Assembly: GCF_002943465.1 (NCBI RefSeq)
Contig: NZ_PTQY01000001.1
Coordinates: forward strand, 992,001 to 1,056,000
Length of the DNA stretch: 64,000 bases
Reading direction: 5' to 3'
Source of the DNA: Rhodoferax sp. TS-BS-61-7
GTDB lineage: Bacteria; Pseudomonadota; Gammaproteobacteria; Burkholderiales; Burkholderiaceae_C
Position 1 is the first letter of the stretch. Each line of letters opens with the position of its first letter. The notes beneath the pieces are model-generated. The model was not told where the DNA came from. It saw only the letters and a list, made by a program, of their open reading frames with translations, and made no database searches. This document shows, piece by piece, positions 56,793-64,000 of the stretch. The position numbers and the translations under genes were made by a program.

Positions 56793-57593
56793 TTATTTGC
56801 AGCCAATCTGGTCTGCCGACACTGGGCAAGGCACATACCGCTCGCGGATCTGACGGAGCTCGCCGTCTTTGACCATGGCGTCCAGCGCGCGGTCAAAGTC
56901 GGCTGCAAACTGGGGCGTCAGTGCCTTTTTGCTCAACGCAAACATGCCGGGTTCCGAGGTGGTCACGATGGGCGTTTTGACGATGGCCTGCGACAGGCCC
57001 AGTGATTGGATCTCCAGCAGGCCGGTAGTTTCATCGGCAATCAGGCCGTCCAGCCGGTCCATGTCCATCATCTGCCAGGCACCTCGCCGGGCCGTGAACG
57101 GGGTGAGCAAAGCGGCAAAACGCGGGTCTTTTTGCAAGGCCTCAAACGAGGGGCCGTAGGCCACCCCCATCTGGGCACCCATGCGAAACGGCGTACCCAG
57201 CAGATCGGCGAGTTTGGTGATTTTGTATTTGTCGGCCACGGCCTTGCGCATGAACAGCACATTGGGCGAGCGGTTGACCGGCCGGGAGAACATGGCATAG
57301 ACCTCGCGCTCGGGCCTGCGCAAGGCGCCCGGCAAGATGTCCAAGTGGCCCTCTTCGAGTTCCACCAGTGCGCGGGCCCAGGGCCGTTCTACAAACTGCG
57401 GCTGACAGCCCAGACGCCTGAGTGCCGCACGCACCGTGTCTACATGCAGGCCTTTGAGTTCGCCATCGGGCCCGCGAAACGCATAGGGCGCGTCGTCAGA
57501 CCAGCGAACGGACTTGGTACATTCGGCGGCCGTGGCGGTGGCGGCGATCAGGCACACCACGCCCCCCCAGACCCAGGGCCTCAGACTTCTCAC
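56793..57593 (-). CDS. Periplasmic substrate-binding protein (SBP_bac_3-like)
   Basis: 266 residues with a signal peptide (VWGGVVCLIAATATAAE). VRWSDDAPYAFRGPDGELKG, GHLDILPGALRRPEREVY and DRLDGLIADETTGLLE are the amino-acid-type SBP pattern. Two cysteine pairs (C in mature start and C-terminal CPVSADQIGCK) could form disulfides. It stands alone, upstream of HD-GYP on the same strand by 4 bases, so it may report to signalling rather than transport. Confidence 0.82.
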   Translation of the reverse strand: MRSLRPWVWGGVVCLIAATATAAECTKSVRWSDDAPYAFRGPDGELKGLHVDTVRAALRRLGCQPQFVERPWARALVELEEGHLDILPGALRRPEREVYAMFSRPVNRSPNVLFMRKAVADKYKITKLADLLGTPFRMGAQMGVAYGPSFEALQKDPRFAALLTPFTARRGAWQMMDMDRLDGLIADETTGLLEIQSLGLSQAIVKTPIVTTSEPGMFALSKKALTPQFAADFDRALDAMVKDGELRQIRERYVPCPVSADQIGCK

Positions 57594-57597
57594 CGGC

Positions 57598-58359
57598 TCA
57601 GATCACTGCCACTTCGGCAATGGCATTGGCCATGTACTCAATCTTTTGCTGCATGTCCGCGTCGGTGTCGGCATGGCGCTGGGCGATGCTGCGGAAGGTG
57701 TCCTGCACCTGCAGGAAGGCATCGACCACATCGGGGTCGAAGTGGGCGCCACGGCCCTCGGTGAGGATCTCGACCGCACGTTCGTGCGGCACGCCATCCT
57801 TGTAGACCTTGTTGCTGATCAACGCGTCGTACACATCCGCCAGCGCCACGATGCGTGCCGAGAGCGGAATCTGCGCGCCCCACAGGCCCTTGGGGTAACC
57901 GGAGCCGTCCCACTTCTCCTGGTGGCACAGGGTGATTTCTTTGGCGATGGTGAGCAGCGGTGAGACGCGGCCCAGCGTCTTCTCGGCACGCGCCAGGGCG
58001 TCGTGGCCCAGCGTGGTGTGGGTGCGCATGATGGCCACTTCTTCGGGCGTCAGGCGACCGGGTTTGAGCAAGATGCGATCAGGAATACCCACGGTGCCCA
58101 TGTCGTAGATCGGCACGCTGGTGAGCAGCATTTCCACATAGGTCGGCGTCAGCACATCGGCGTACGCCGGCAGGGTTTGCAGCTGGGTGCACAAGGCGCG
58201 CACATAGCGCTGCACACGCAGCATGTGGCTCTCGGTGTCGGAGTCGCGCAGCTCGGACAAGGTGGCCAGAGCAAATACCACCACCTGGGTGGCCTGCAGG
58301 GCATCCGCGGGGTCCAGGGTCGTGGCCACGGTGGGTGGGGTGGTGGTATCGGATGTCAT
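57598..58359 (-). CDS. HD-GYP-type protein with a degenerate metal site
   Basis: 253 residues from ATG 58359 behind AGGAG. It has no receiver domain. The HD-GYP fold is clear: GIPDRILLKPGRLTPEE, THTTLGHDALA, CHQEKWDGSGYPKGLWG, ALADVYDALISNKVYKDG and AHFDPDVVDAFLQV. The normal LHDIGK (HD) segment reads IYDMGT, so the first metal histidine is tyrosine, and HHE is HQE (the latter occurs in related proteins). It may therefore sense rather than hydrolyse c-di-GMP, or have weak activity. Overlaps the methyltransferase gene by 4 bases. Confidence 0.87.
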   Translation of the reverse strand: MTSDTTTPPTVATTLDPADALQATQVVVFALATLSELRDSDTESHMLRVQRYVRALCTQLQTLPAYADVLTPTYVEMLLTSVPIYDMGTVGIPDRILLKPGRLTPEEVAIMRTHTTLGHDALARAEKTLGRVSPLLTIAKEITLCHQEKWDGSGYPKGLWGAQIPLSARIVALADVYDALISNKVYKDGVPHERAVEILTEGRGAHFDPDVVDAFLQVQDTFRSIAQRHADTDADMQQKIEYMANAIAEVAVI

Positions 58360-59147
58360 GGGTTTTCTCCTGCAGGCGCAGACAGGGGCGCCTGGTACAG
58401 CCACACCATTTTGCCACCGGGTGTGCGCAAGCTGGCGGTACAAATGTGCGGTGTTGCTTCAAAGTCCAAACTGACCAGCCAGGCGCCGGGGCGCAGCTCG
58501 GCGCGCGCCTTGTCCATGGCGCGGCCCATGCTCTCGGGCCGCTGGAATAGGTACACCATGTCGTAGGCCGACCAGTCAGCTTTCCAGATATCGCCCTGGC
58601 GCACCCGCGCCCAAGGGCAGCGCAGCGCACACAGGGCGCGCAGCGGCCAGCTCCATTCGATGCCGTGCAGCTGGGCTTGCGGGTAGGCCAGGCGCAGCGC
58701 CTGCAGGCCATGGCCCAGGCCACAGCCAGCGTCCAGCACTTGCGCACCGGCGGGCAAAGGCGCGTGGGTGGGCAGCTCGGTCAGCGCGTTCAGGGGTGTG
58801 GGAAACAGCGGCGCGTCGCGCCAGGCGTTTACGGGGTAGACCAACAGCAACAGACCCAGAGGTAAGAGCCAGGCCCAGGCCGGCACCGCGCTGCCGCCCA
58901 GCACGCCCAAGGTGAGCGCCAGCGACACCGGAAAGCCCGCCGCAATCAGTGCACGACGCCACCAGCTCGCACCCCACAGGCTGAGCAACACGCCCAGAGC
59001 ACTGGCCAGGGCCAATGACCAAGGCAATGCCAAGCCCTGCTCCCACACGGTGCGAAACAGGGTCCAGCACAACACCCAGGCCACGATGGCCGGCAGCGGC
59101 CAGAGCCAGGTGGCCGGGTTCAGGCGCTGCCAGGGTTTAGGGGTCAA
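58356..59147 (-). CDS. Class I SAM methyltransferase fused to N-terminal membrane helices
   Basis: 263 residues from TTG 59147 behind GGAGG (the site itself lies in repeat I). Four membrane helices (LPAIVAWVLCWTLFRTV, LPWSLALASALGVLLSLW, and two more to about 115) precede a methyltransferase domain with AQVLDAGCGLGHGLQALRL (SAM motif I). The substrate is unknown. The stop overlaps the HD-GYP start by 4 bases, so the two are made together. Confidence 0.75.
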   Translation of the reverse strand: MTPKPWQRLNPATWLWPLPAIVAWVLCWTLFRTVWEQGLALPWSLALASALGVLLSLWGASWWRRALIAAGFPVSLALTLGVLGGSAVPAWAWLLPLGLLLLVYPVNAWRDAPLFPTPLNALTELPTHAPLPAGAQVLDAGCGLGHGLQALRLAYPQAQLHGIEWSWPLRALCALRCPWARVRQGDIWKADWSAYDMVYLFQRPESMGRAMDKARAELRPGAWLVSLDFEATPHICTASLRTPGGKMVWLYQAPLSAPAGENP

Positions 59148-59202
59148 ATAGGCCTCCAGCGCTTATAGAGTCTGCGCGAGCAGCTACTATTTTGATAGCG
59201 AC
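59147..59202 (+). repeat. Short dispersed repeat, copy I
   Basis: AAATAGGCCTCCAGCGCTTA, TAGAGTCTGCGCGAGCAGCT, ACTATTTTGATAGC. It sits exactly between the methyltransferase start and the parB stop. Confidence 0.8.
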
Positions 59203-60161
59203 TAGCGGTTGCCGCCAGGGGCCAGTCGTTCGATCAGGCCATTGAGCTCGTCGAGTGAGCCGAACTGGATCACCACCTCGCCCATCTCCTCTACACGGCC
59301 ATGGCGCTTGACGCGTTTTTTCACCACCACCTCCACCTGCGCCATCAGCAGGTCAGACAGCTCTTCTTCCACGCGCTTCAAGTCGCGCGATTTTTCCTTG
59401 GTCGGCTTTTGCGGCGTGAGCGAGAACTCGGCGCTGAGTTTCTTGACCAGGCTTTCCGCTTCGCGCACCGACATTTTCTTGGTGGCGATCTGGTTGGCCG
59501 CGGTGATTTGCGTGCCGCGGTCCAGCGCCAGCAGCGCACGCGCATGGCCCATGTCCAGGTCGCCGGCCATCAGCATGGTCTGCACCGGGTCAGCCAGGTT
59601 CAGCAGACGCAGCAGGTTGCTGGCGGCGCTGCGCGAGCGGCCCACGGCCTGGGCCGCAGTCTCGTGCGTGAGGCCAAATTCCTTGATCAGGCGTTGCAGG
59701 CCCTGCGCTTCTTCCAGCGGGTTCAGGTCTTCGCGCTGGATGTTCTCGATGAGCGCCATGGCCGCGGCGGCCTCGTTGGGCACGTCGCGCACCAGCACCG
59801 GCACGCTGTCCAGCCCGGCCAGCTTGGCCGCGCGGAATCGGCGTTCGCCAGCGATGATTTCGTAGATGGCCCGCTTGCGGCCGTCACCGATATGTTTAGC
59901 CGCGTCCGCCTCGTCGAGCTGGCGCACGAGGATGGGTTGCATGATGCCCTGCGCCTTGATGGACTCGGCCAGCTCGTACAGCGCGCCCTCGTCCATGCGC
60001 GTGCGTGGCTGGTAGACGCCGGCCACCATGTCAGTCAGCAGCAGGGTGTTGGGTGTGCCGGGGTTGCTGGGTGCCGCGTCAGCCGCGGGCGTGTCCTTCA
60101 CCTTGGGGCCCAACAGGGCTTCCAGTCCCATGCCCAAACCTTTGGGTTTCTTCGTGACCAT
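59202..60161 (-). CDS. parB: Chromosome partitioning protein ParB
   Basis: 319 residues. The N-terminal CTP-binding/ParBc domain has IMQPILVR, AGERRFRAAKLAGLDSVPVL and ENIQREDLNPLEEAQ; the central HTH is LTHETAAQAVGRSRSAASNL for parS; the C-terminal dimerisation helix follows. ParB spreads from parS as a CTP clamp and loads SMC. A parS-like site lies within rsmG (62678-62693). The N-terminus begins VTKKPKGLGMGLEALLG, the ParA-stimulating peptide. Confidence 0.95.
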   Translation of the reverse strand: MVTKKPKGLGMGLEALLGPKVKDTPAADAAPSNPGTPNTLLLTDMVAGVYQPRTRMDEGALYELAESIKAQGIMQPILVRQLDEADAAKHIGDGRKRAIYEIIAGERRFRAAKLAGLDSVPVLVRDVPNEAAAAMALIENIQREDLNPLEEAQGLQRLIKEFGLTHETAAQAVGRSRSAASNLLRLLNLADPVQTMLMAGDLDMGHARALLALDRGTQITAANQIATKKMSVREAESLVKKLSAEFSLTPQKPTKEKSRDLKRVEEELSDLLMAQVEVVVKKRVKRHGRVEEMGEVVIQFGSLDELNGLIERLAPGGNR

Positions 60162-60188
60162 GTTGTTCTCTTTCTTTGAAATGCGGGT

Positions 60189-60746
60189 TCAGGCAGTGCG
60201 TGCTGAACTGCGTGTGATGAGGGCTTGCAGCCGGGCTTGACCATCCGCCCAGTCGCCCAGGCCGGTGTCGGCGTTGATGTGGCCGGCGGCGCCGTAGTCC
60301 ACCAAGTCGGCACCCCAGGCAGCGGCAAATTGCTGCGCGCGGGCATAAGTGCAATATGGGTCGTTCTGGCTGCCCAGCAGCTCGGCGGCAAAGGGCAGCG
60401 TGTCCATCACCACGGGCCACCAGCTTTTGAGCGCAGCGCGCAGTTCTTCACGTTCGGGGTCACCAGGTGCCACCAAGAAAGCAGCTTGCACCTTGTGCGT
60501 GTTTTGCGAATGCTGGGCCCAGGCGGCGGTGAGCATGCAGCCCAGGCTGTGCGCCACCAGCACCACGGGGGTGGGCGCGGCCAGCACCGCCTCTTCCAGC
60601 TGCATCATCCAGTCGCCCCGCAGCGGCTGCATCCAGTCGTGCTGCTGCACGCGCGTGTAGCCGTGCAGCGCCTCCCAGCGGCTTTGCCAGTGGGCGGGGC
60701 CGGAGTTCTGCCAGCCAGGCAGGATGAGAATGGTGGGGGCAGACAT
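60189..60746 (-). CDS. RBBP9/YdeN-family alpha/beta hydrolase
   Basis: 185 residues. ILPGWQNSGPAHWQSRWE, VVLVAHSLGCMLTAAW (nucleophile Ser), SQNDPYC (Asp) and GAAGHINADTGLG (His) give the full triad of the family. The substrate is unknown. It sits between parB and parA, which interrupts the usual parAB pair. Confidence 0.9.
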   Translation of the reverse strand: MSAPTILILPGWQNSGPAHWQSRWEALHGYTRVQQHDWMQPLRGDWMMQLEEAVLAAPTPVVLVAHSLGCMLTAAWAQHSQNTHKVQAAFLVAPGDPEREELRAALKSWWPVVMDTLPFAAELLGSQNDPYCTYARAQQFAAAWGADLVDYGAAGHINADTGLGDWADGQARLQALITRSSARTA

Positions 60747-60747
60747 A

Positions 60748-60804
60748 TTTGCTATGAATTCAGGAGCTGCTTGCGCAATATCGACGGGGGCTAGAGGCCT
60801 ATTT
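60748..60804 (-). repeat. Short dispersed repeat, copy J
   Basis: Inverted copy: on the minus strand AAATAGGCCTCTAGCCCCCG, TCGATATTGCGCAAGCAGCT, CCTGAATTCATAGC. It lies immediately upstream of the hydrolase start codon, so it is the 5' leader of that gene. Confidence 0.8.
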
Positions 60805-60817
60805 GGCTTGCAAACGC

Positions 60818-61603
60818 CTACATGGCCTTGATGCGGTCCACCATCTCTTGCGCGAAGGTGACGAAGGCCTGCGCGCCCTTGGAATTGGGGTCAAACACCA
60901 CGCCGGGCACACCGTAGCTGGGCGCTTCGGCCAGGCGCACATTGCGCGGGATCACGGTGTTGAACACCTTGTCGCCAAAGTGCGCCTTGAGCTGGTCGCT
61001 GACCTGCTGCTGCAGGGTGATGCGCGGGTCGAACATCACGCGCAGCAGGCCAATGATTTGCAGGTCGTCGTTGAGGTTGGCCTTGACCTGCTTGATGGTA
61101 TTGACCAGATCGGTCAGGCCTTCGAGCGCAAAGTACTCACACTGCATGGGAACGATGACGCCATGCGCGCAGCACAGGCCGTTCAGGGTCAACATGCTCA
61201 AAGACGGGGGGCAGTCGATCAGCACAAAGTCGTATTCGGCATCCACCACGGCCAGCGCCTGCTTGAGGCGCTTCTCGCGGCGCTCCACTTCCACCAGCTC
61301 GACCTCGGCGCCGGCCAGTTCACGGTTGGCACCTAGGATGTCGTAGCCGCAGCCTCCTTCGATCAACTTGGCGCTGGTGGTGCGGGCCTCGGCGACCGAG
61401 GCGGATTCGAGCAACACGTCGTAAATGGTCAGCTCCAGCTTGCGCTTGTCCACGCCCGAACCCATGGTGGCATTGCCCTGCGGGTCCAGGTCAATCATCA
61501 GCACGCGCTGACCCACCTTGGCCAAACCTGCTGCCAGATTAACAGTGGTGGTGGTCTTGCCAACGCCACCCTTTTGGTTGGCAACGCAGAAAATTTTGGC
61601 CAT
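60818..61603 (-). CDS. parA: Chromosome partitioning ATPase ParA
   Basis: 261 residues. IFCVANQKGGVGKTTTTVNL (deviant Walker A, KGGVGKTT), LMIDLDPQGNATMGSGVD and DFVLIDCPPSLSMLTLNGL are the ParA/Soj motifs. It binds DNA in the ATP state and moves the ParB-parS complexes of the origin apart. Preceded upstream by LysE and rsmG. Confidence 0.97.
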   Translation of the reverse strand: MAKIFCVANQKGGVGKTTTTVNLAAGLAKVGQRVLMIDLDPQGNATMGSGVDKRKLELTIYDVLLESASVAEARTTSAKLIEGGCGYDILGANRELAGAEVELVEVERREKRLKQALAVVDAEYDFVLIDCPPSLSMLTLNGLCCAHGVIVPMQCEYFALEGLTDLVNTIKQVKANLNDDLQIIGLLRVMFDPRITLQQQVSDQLKAHFGDKVFNTVIPRNVRLAEAPSYGVPGVVFDPNSKGAQAFVTFAQEMVDRIKAM

Positions 61604-61655
61604 AGAGCGCTTTACGTGAAGAGACTAGAAAACGGGTGCGGGGGAAGGCAGGCGC

Positions 61656-62273
61656 TCAGCGCGACTGCAGGGCCAACTTGATGCCGAAGCCGACCAGGAA
61701 CAGGCCGGCGACTTTTTCCAGCACGCGGCCGATCTTGGGGTTGGCGCGCATGCGCTCGGCCAGAAAGTGCGTGAGCAGCGTGGCGCCCAGGCCATACAAA
61801 AAAGTGAGGAAGGCGATGGTGGCGGCCATGAAGCCATAAGTCACCAGACCTTGCTGGCTGGCGCGGTCCACAAACAACGGAAAGAAAGCCATGTAAAACA
61901 GAATGGCCTTGGGGTTGAGCAAGGTGATGAGCAAGGCCTGGCGCAGGTAGTGGCCGGCCTTGATGTTGAGCACGGGTGCCGCGCCGGGTTTGGCGGTGAG
62001 CATTTTGAAACCCAAATAGGCCAGGTAGGCAGCACCGGCCCACTGCACGGCGTGGAAGGCTTCGGGGTACGCGGCCAACAAGGCAGCCACACCGGCCACC
62101 GCCGACCACATGAGCACCTGGTCTCCGAGGATGACGCCCAGCGTAGCGGCCAGTCCACCCGCGATGCCGCCCTTGCTGGTAGACGTCACCAAGGCCAGAT
62201 TACCCGGGCCGGGGATGGCCAGAAACACGATGATGGTGATGACAAAAGTGCCGTAATCGGTGACGCCGAGCAT
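61656..62273 (-). CDS. LysE-family amino-acid exporter (RhtB type)
   Basis: 205 residues with six helices. FLAIPGPGNLALVTSTSKGG is the RhtB signature and LLITLLNPKAILFYMAFFPL is the second conserved block. Probably exports an amino acid or homoserine lactone-type compound. It is between parA and rsmG on the same strand. Confidence 0.9.
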   Translation of the reverse strand: MLGVTDYGTFVITIIVFLAIPGPGNLALVTSTSKGGIAGGLAATLGVILGDQVLMWSAVAGVAALLAAYPEAFHAVQWAGAAYLAYLGFKMLTAKPGAAPVLNIKAGHYLRQALLITLLNPKAILFYMAFFPLFVDRASQQGLVTYGFMAATIAFLTFLYGLGATLLTHFLAERMRANPKIGRVLEKVAGLFLVGFGIKLALQSR

Positions 62274-62343
62274 AGGTTCTTTCTTTCGGGGGAAGGGGTG
62301 AGTTTACGTTGGAAAAGTAGCGGCGCTACTTTGTGCTGAACCC

Positions 62344-62584
62344 GCTGCGCGCCAGGGATACACCCCGCCGTTCGTGTCCCCCGGGCCGTGAGGGCCCTCC
62401 TCCTTTACCTCACTTTGGGGCGCACCCCTGCCACGCAGCTGCGAACGAGCGAGTGGGTCCCCCACCGCTGACACGCACACACCACCTCTGCAGGCTGGGT
62501 TGGGTAACGCGTTTTGCGTAGGTAAAGGAGGAGCCCGCGCAGCGGGCGGGGGACACGAAGCAAAACGCGTTACCCAACCCAGCC
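62344..62584. repeat. Head-to-head pair of structured repeat elements (locus 2)
   Basis: Unit 2a (62344-62439, minus sense): arms 62344-62366 and 62417-62439 pair 18 of 23, core at 62373-62411. Unit 2b (62493-62584, plus sense): arms 62493-62517 and 62560-62584 pair perfectly over 25 bases and enclose 42 bases with the same core GTAGGTAAAGGAGGAG..GGGGGACACG around an inner hairpin (GCCCGC-GCA-GCGGGC). The outer arms differ from those of locus 1 (35664-35894). It fills the 340-base gap between lysE and rsmG. Confidence 0.88.
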
Positions 62585-62610
62585 CTCACACAAAGCGGAA
62601 CGCGAGGGGC

Positions 62611-63294
62611 TTAGGCAGCCGCCCTCTTCCTCATCCAAACAATGCACCGCTCCGCGTCCAACCCCGGCACATCCAGTTGTTCCACGTGAAACACCTCCAC
62701 CGAGCCAGGCAGCGCAGCCATCTCCTCCGCCGGATGTTTGCCCTTCATCCCCATCCAGATCCCCTGCCCCGCCAGCGCCTTCTCCGACCAGGTCGTGAAA
62801 TCCACCAAGGACGCAAAAGCCCGCGAACTCACCACGTCGTACGGCTCGGTCAAACTTTCCACCCGCGCATGGATGCCCCGCAGATTGGGCAACTTCAGTG
62901 TCACTGCCACTTGCTGGATAAAGGCGGCTTTCTTGGCCACCGTGTCCACACAGTGCACCGTGATGTGCGGGCAGCAAATGGCAATCACTATGCCGGGCAG
63001 CCCGGCACCCGAACCCACATCGAGCAAACGGGGTTTGTCGCCCACTACGCCCTGCCCGGCCAGCACCGCCAGTTGCTTTTGCAATGGCGTGATCACCGCC
63101 AAGCTGTCCAGCAGGTGGTGCGTCAGCATCTCATCGGGGTCACGCACGGCGGTCAGGTTGTAGACCTTGGTCCATTTCTGGATCAGGGCCAGGTAGTCCA
63201 GCAGTGCGGTGATCTGCGCGTCATCCAACGACAGACCCAAGGCTGGCAGCGATTGCGCCAGTACTTCGCGGTGGTTCAGGTTAGGGGCAGGCAA
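62611..63294 (-). CDS. rsmG: 16S rRNA (guanine527-N7)-methyltransferase RsmG
   Basis: 227 residues. NLTAVRDPDEMLTHHLLDSL, RLLDVGSGAGLPGIVIAICC (SAM loop) and VVSSRAFASLVDFTTWSEKA are the GidB/RsmG motifs. It methylates G527 of 16S rRNA; loss gives low-level streptomycin resistance. The C-terminal VEVFHVEQLDVPG is encoded across a parS site. Near parAB, as commonly found close to the chromosome origin. Confidence 0.95.
   Translation of the reverse strand: MPAPNLNHREVLAQSLPALGLSLDDAQITALLDYLALIQKWTKVYNLTAVRDPDEMLTHHLLDSLAVITPLQKQLAVLAGQGVVGDKPRLLDVGSGAGLPGIVIAICCPHITVHCVDTVAKKAAFIQQVAVTLKLPNLRGIHARVESLTEPYDVVSSRAFASLVDFTTWSEKALAGQGIWMGMKGKHPAEEMAALPGSVEVFHVEQLDVPGLDAERCIVWMRKRAAA
62678..62693. 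other. parS centromere-like site inside rsmG
   Basis: TGTTCCACGTGAAACA differs from the classic TGTTTCACGTGAAACA at one base and fits the TGTTNCACGTGAAACA consensus. It is the expected binding site of the ParB encoded at 59202. In the protein it encodes FHVEQ of RsmG. Confidence 0.85.
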
Positions 63295-63862
63295 CAGACA
63301 CCTCGTTGTTCAGTTTTGCGTAATCCATTTTTTCCTTGTCAGTCATTTTGGCCAACCGGGCGCGGCTCTTGTCCACCAACTGCCGCAACTGGCGGCAACT
63401 GGCCAAGTCCAAGGGCAGGTTGGCACCCCGAGCCTGCTCCGCTTTCCATACCTTCGCAAACTCCGTCATGCAACGCTGCTGAAACTCGTTCAACAGACGC
63501 TTGGAGTCTGCCAGTTCCGCAGTCGAATCATGGCGCAGGGTCTGGCCCAGCTGCTCACCAATGCTGCGGCACTCGGGTGACATGCCGGCCGATATGCGCC
63601 GGTTCAGGGCGCTCTGCTTCGCATCGTGCGCTGCGCTGGCAAGGCTGGAGTCCGGTGCTTGATCTGGCGACACCGACGCTTTGGGCGCCGACTTGGTGAT
63701 GCCCGGCACCGACGAACTGGTCTGATCCGCCGCACAAGCATGGTCGCTGAACACCACCTTGCCATCGGCACCTTTGCACTTGTAGACCTCGGCCTGCGCG
63801 GGAACGCCAAAGACCAACAGCCCTGCAGCCACCAGGCCGATGCGAAAAAACGGCATCGCCAT
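63281..63862 (-). CDS. DUF4124-domain periplasmic protein
   Basis: 193 residues from ATG 63862, which overlaps the upstream stop as TGATG. A signal peptide (FRIGLVAAGLLVFGVPAQA) is followed by EVYKCKGADGKVVFSDHACA, the DUF4124 motif with two cysteines. The rest is a charged helical region. Role unknown. Its 3' end overlaps the rsmG start by 14 bases. Confidence 0.85.
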   Translation of the reverse strand: MAMPFFRIGLVAAGLLVFGVPAQAEVYKCKGADGKVVFSDHACAADQTSSSVPGITKSAPKASVSPDQAPDSSLASAAHDAKQSALNRRISAGMSPECRSIGEQLGQTLRHDSTAELADSKRLLNEFQQRCMTEFAKVWKAEQARGANLPLDLASCRQLRQLVDKSRARLAKMTDKEKMDYAKLNNEVSVACP

Positions 63863-64000
63863 CAATCCCAGCAGTTGGCCGTCTGGCCCTGCGAGTGCAC
63901 CCAGTAACGGCCGTAGCCACCAATGCCGGGCCCCAGTTTGCCTTGCAGCGCCCAGACATCGCCACGGGCTTCGTGGTCGTAATGCTGGTCGTCCATGTGG
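63862..64000 (-). CDS. Hypothetical protein, C-terminal fragment
   Basis: The visible end reads GRYWVHSQGQTANCWD before TGA (63862-63864), with GPGIGGYGRY upstream. It continues beyond the window. The stop shares one base with the ATG of the DUF4124 gene, so the two are co-translated. I cannot name the family. Confidence 0.6.
   Translation of the reverse strand, partial: HMDDQHYDHEARGDVWALQGKLGPGIGGYGRYWVHSQGQTANCWD

Overview
The window is a piece of a high-GC proteobacterial chromosome. The strongest guess is a betaproteobacterium of the Burkholderiales, family Comamonadaceae (Rhodoferax/Polaromonas/Acidovorax-like). The reasons are the TctABC/Bug transporter genes, the XdhC, FtsX-type and PduO-type proteins, the serS/tRNA-Ser pairing, the rsmG-parA-parB segment and a short intergenic repeat sprinkled between genes. 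The genus is an inference.

Region 1 (1-7.9 kb) looks like an acquired island. It is visibly more AT-rich than the rest and lacks the chromosome's short repeats. It carries the 5' end of a phage/plasmid-type DUF932 gene, a zinc-ribbon/glycine-zipper protein, an 840-aa SF2 helicase with a C-terminal PD-(D/E)xK-like nuclease signature, a complete Septu pair (ptuA-ptuB), and a membrane-anchored PIN-domain protein preceded by a 44-codon ORF. It stops at the 3' end of a tRNA-Ser(CGA), the classic boundary of an integrated element. No integrase lies in the window.

Region 2 (8-18 kb) holds serS, ispH, an SlpA-type prolyl isomerase, radC, an Smr-domain gene, XdhC and a truncated globin. A three-gene mqsR-mqsA-secB-like toxin-antitoxin-chaperone cassette sits between two direct copies of the short repeat. 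A YbbP-like ABC permease follows.

Region 3 (18-31 kb) is a formate/oxalate-type cluster on the minus strand: an OFA transporter, an FdhF/YdeP molybdoenzyme, a small winged-helix protein and FdhD. A chemoreceptor and a LysR regulator lie upstream. Then come a nitroreductase, Mrp/ApbC, a patatin phospholipase, a LysR gene and azoR.

Region 4 (31-41.5 kb) has a PadR regulator facing a dienoyl-CoA-reductase/SnoaL fusion and a dienoyl-CoA-isomerase-like crotonase, followed by metG, a SulP transporter and nadB. Twin operator-like palindromes lie between the PadR gene and its target.

Region 5 (41.5-50 kb) is one long catabolic operon behind a divergent LysR gene: Bug receptor, MaoC/HTD2 hydratase, class III CoA-transferase, CitE-like lyase, fumarase/PurB-superfamily lyase, TctB and TctA. 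The logic is uptake of a carboxylate, elimination to an unsaturated diacid, CoA activation, hydration, and cleavage to acetyl-CoA or pyruvate-type products, resembling itaconate/mesaconate degradation.

Region 6 (50-64 kb) contains periplasmic binding proteins, a GGDEF cyclase and a degenerate HD-GYP protein, PduO, a D-lactate/glycolate-type dehydrogenase, and an origin-proximal parB/parA/rsmG segment with a parS site inside rsmG.

Two repeat systems tie the window together. One is a short repeat of about 50 bp (at least ten copies, two inside coding sequence in metG and nadB, several supplying stop codons). The other is a larger structured element present as two head-to-head pairs (35.7 and 62.4 kb), whose stems covary between copies while the loop is conserved. 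These are the most interesting unexplained structures here.
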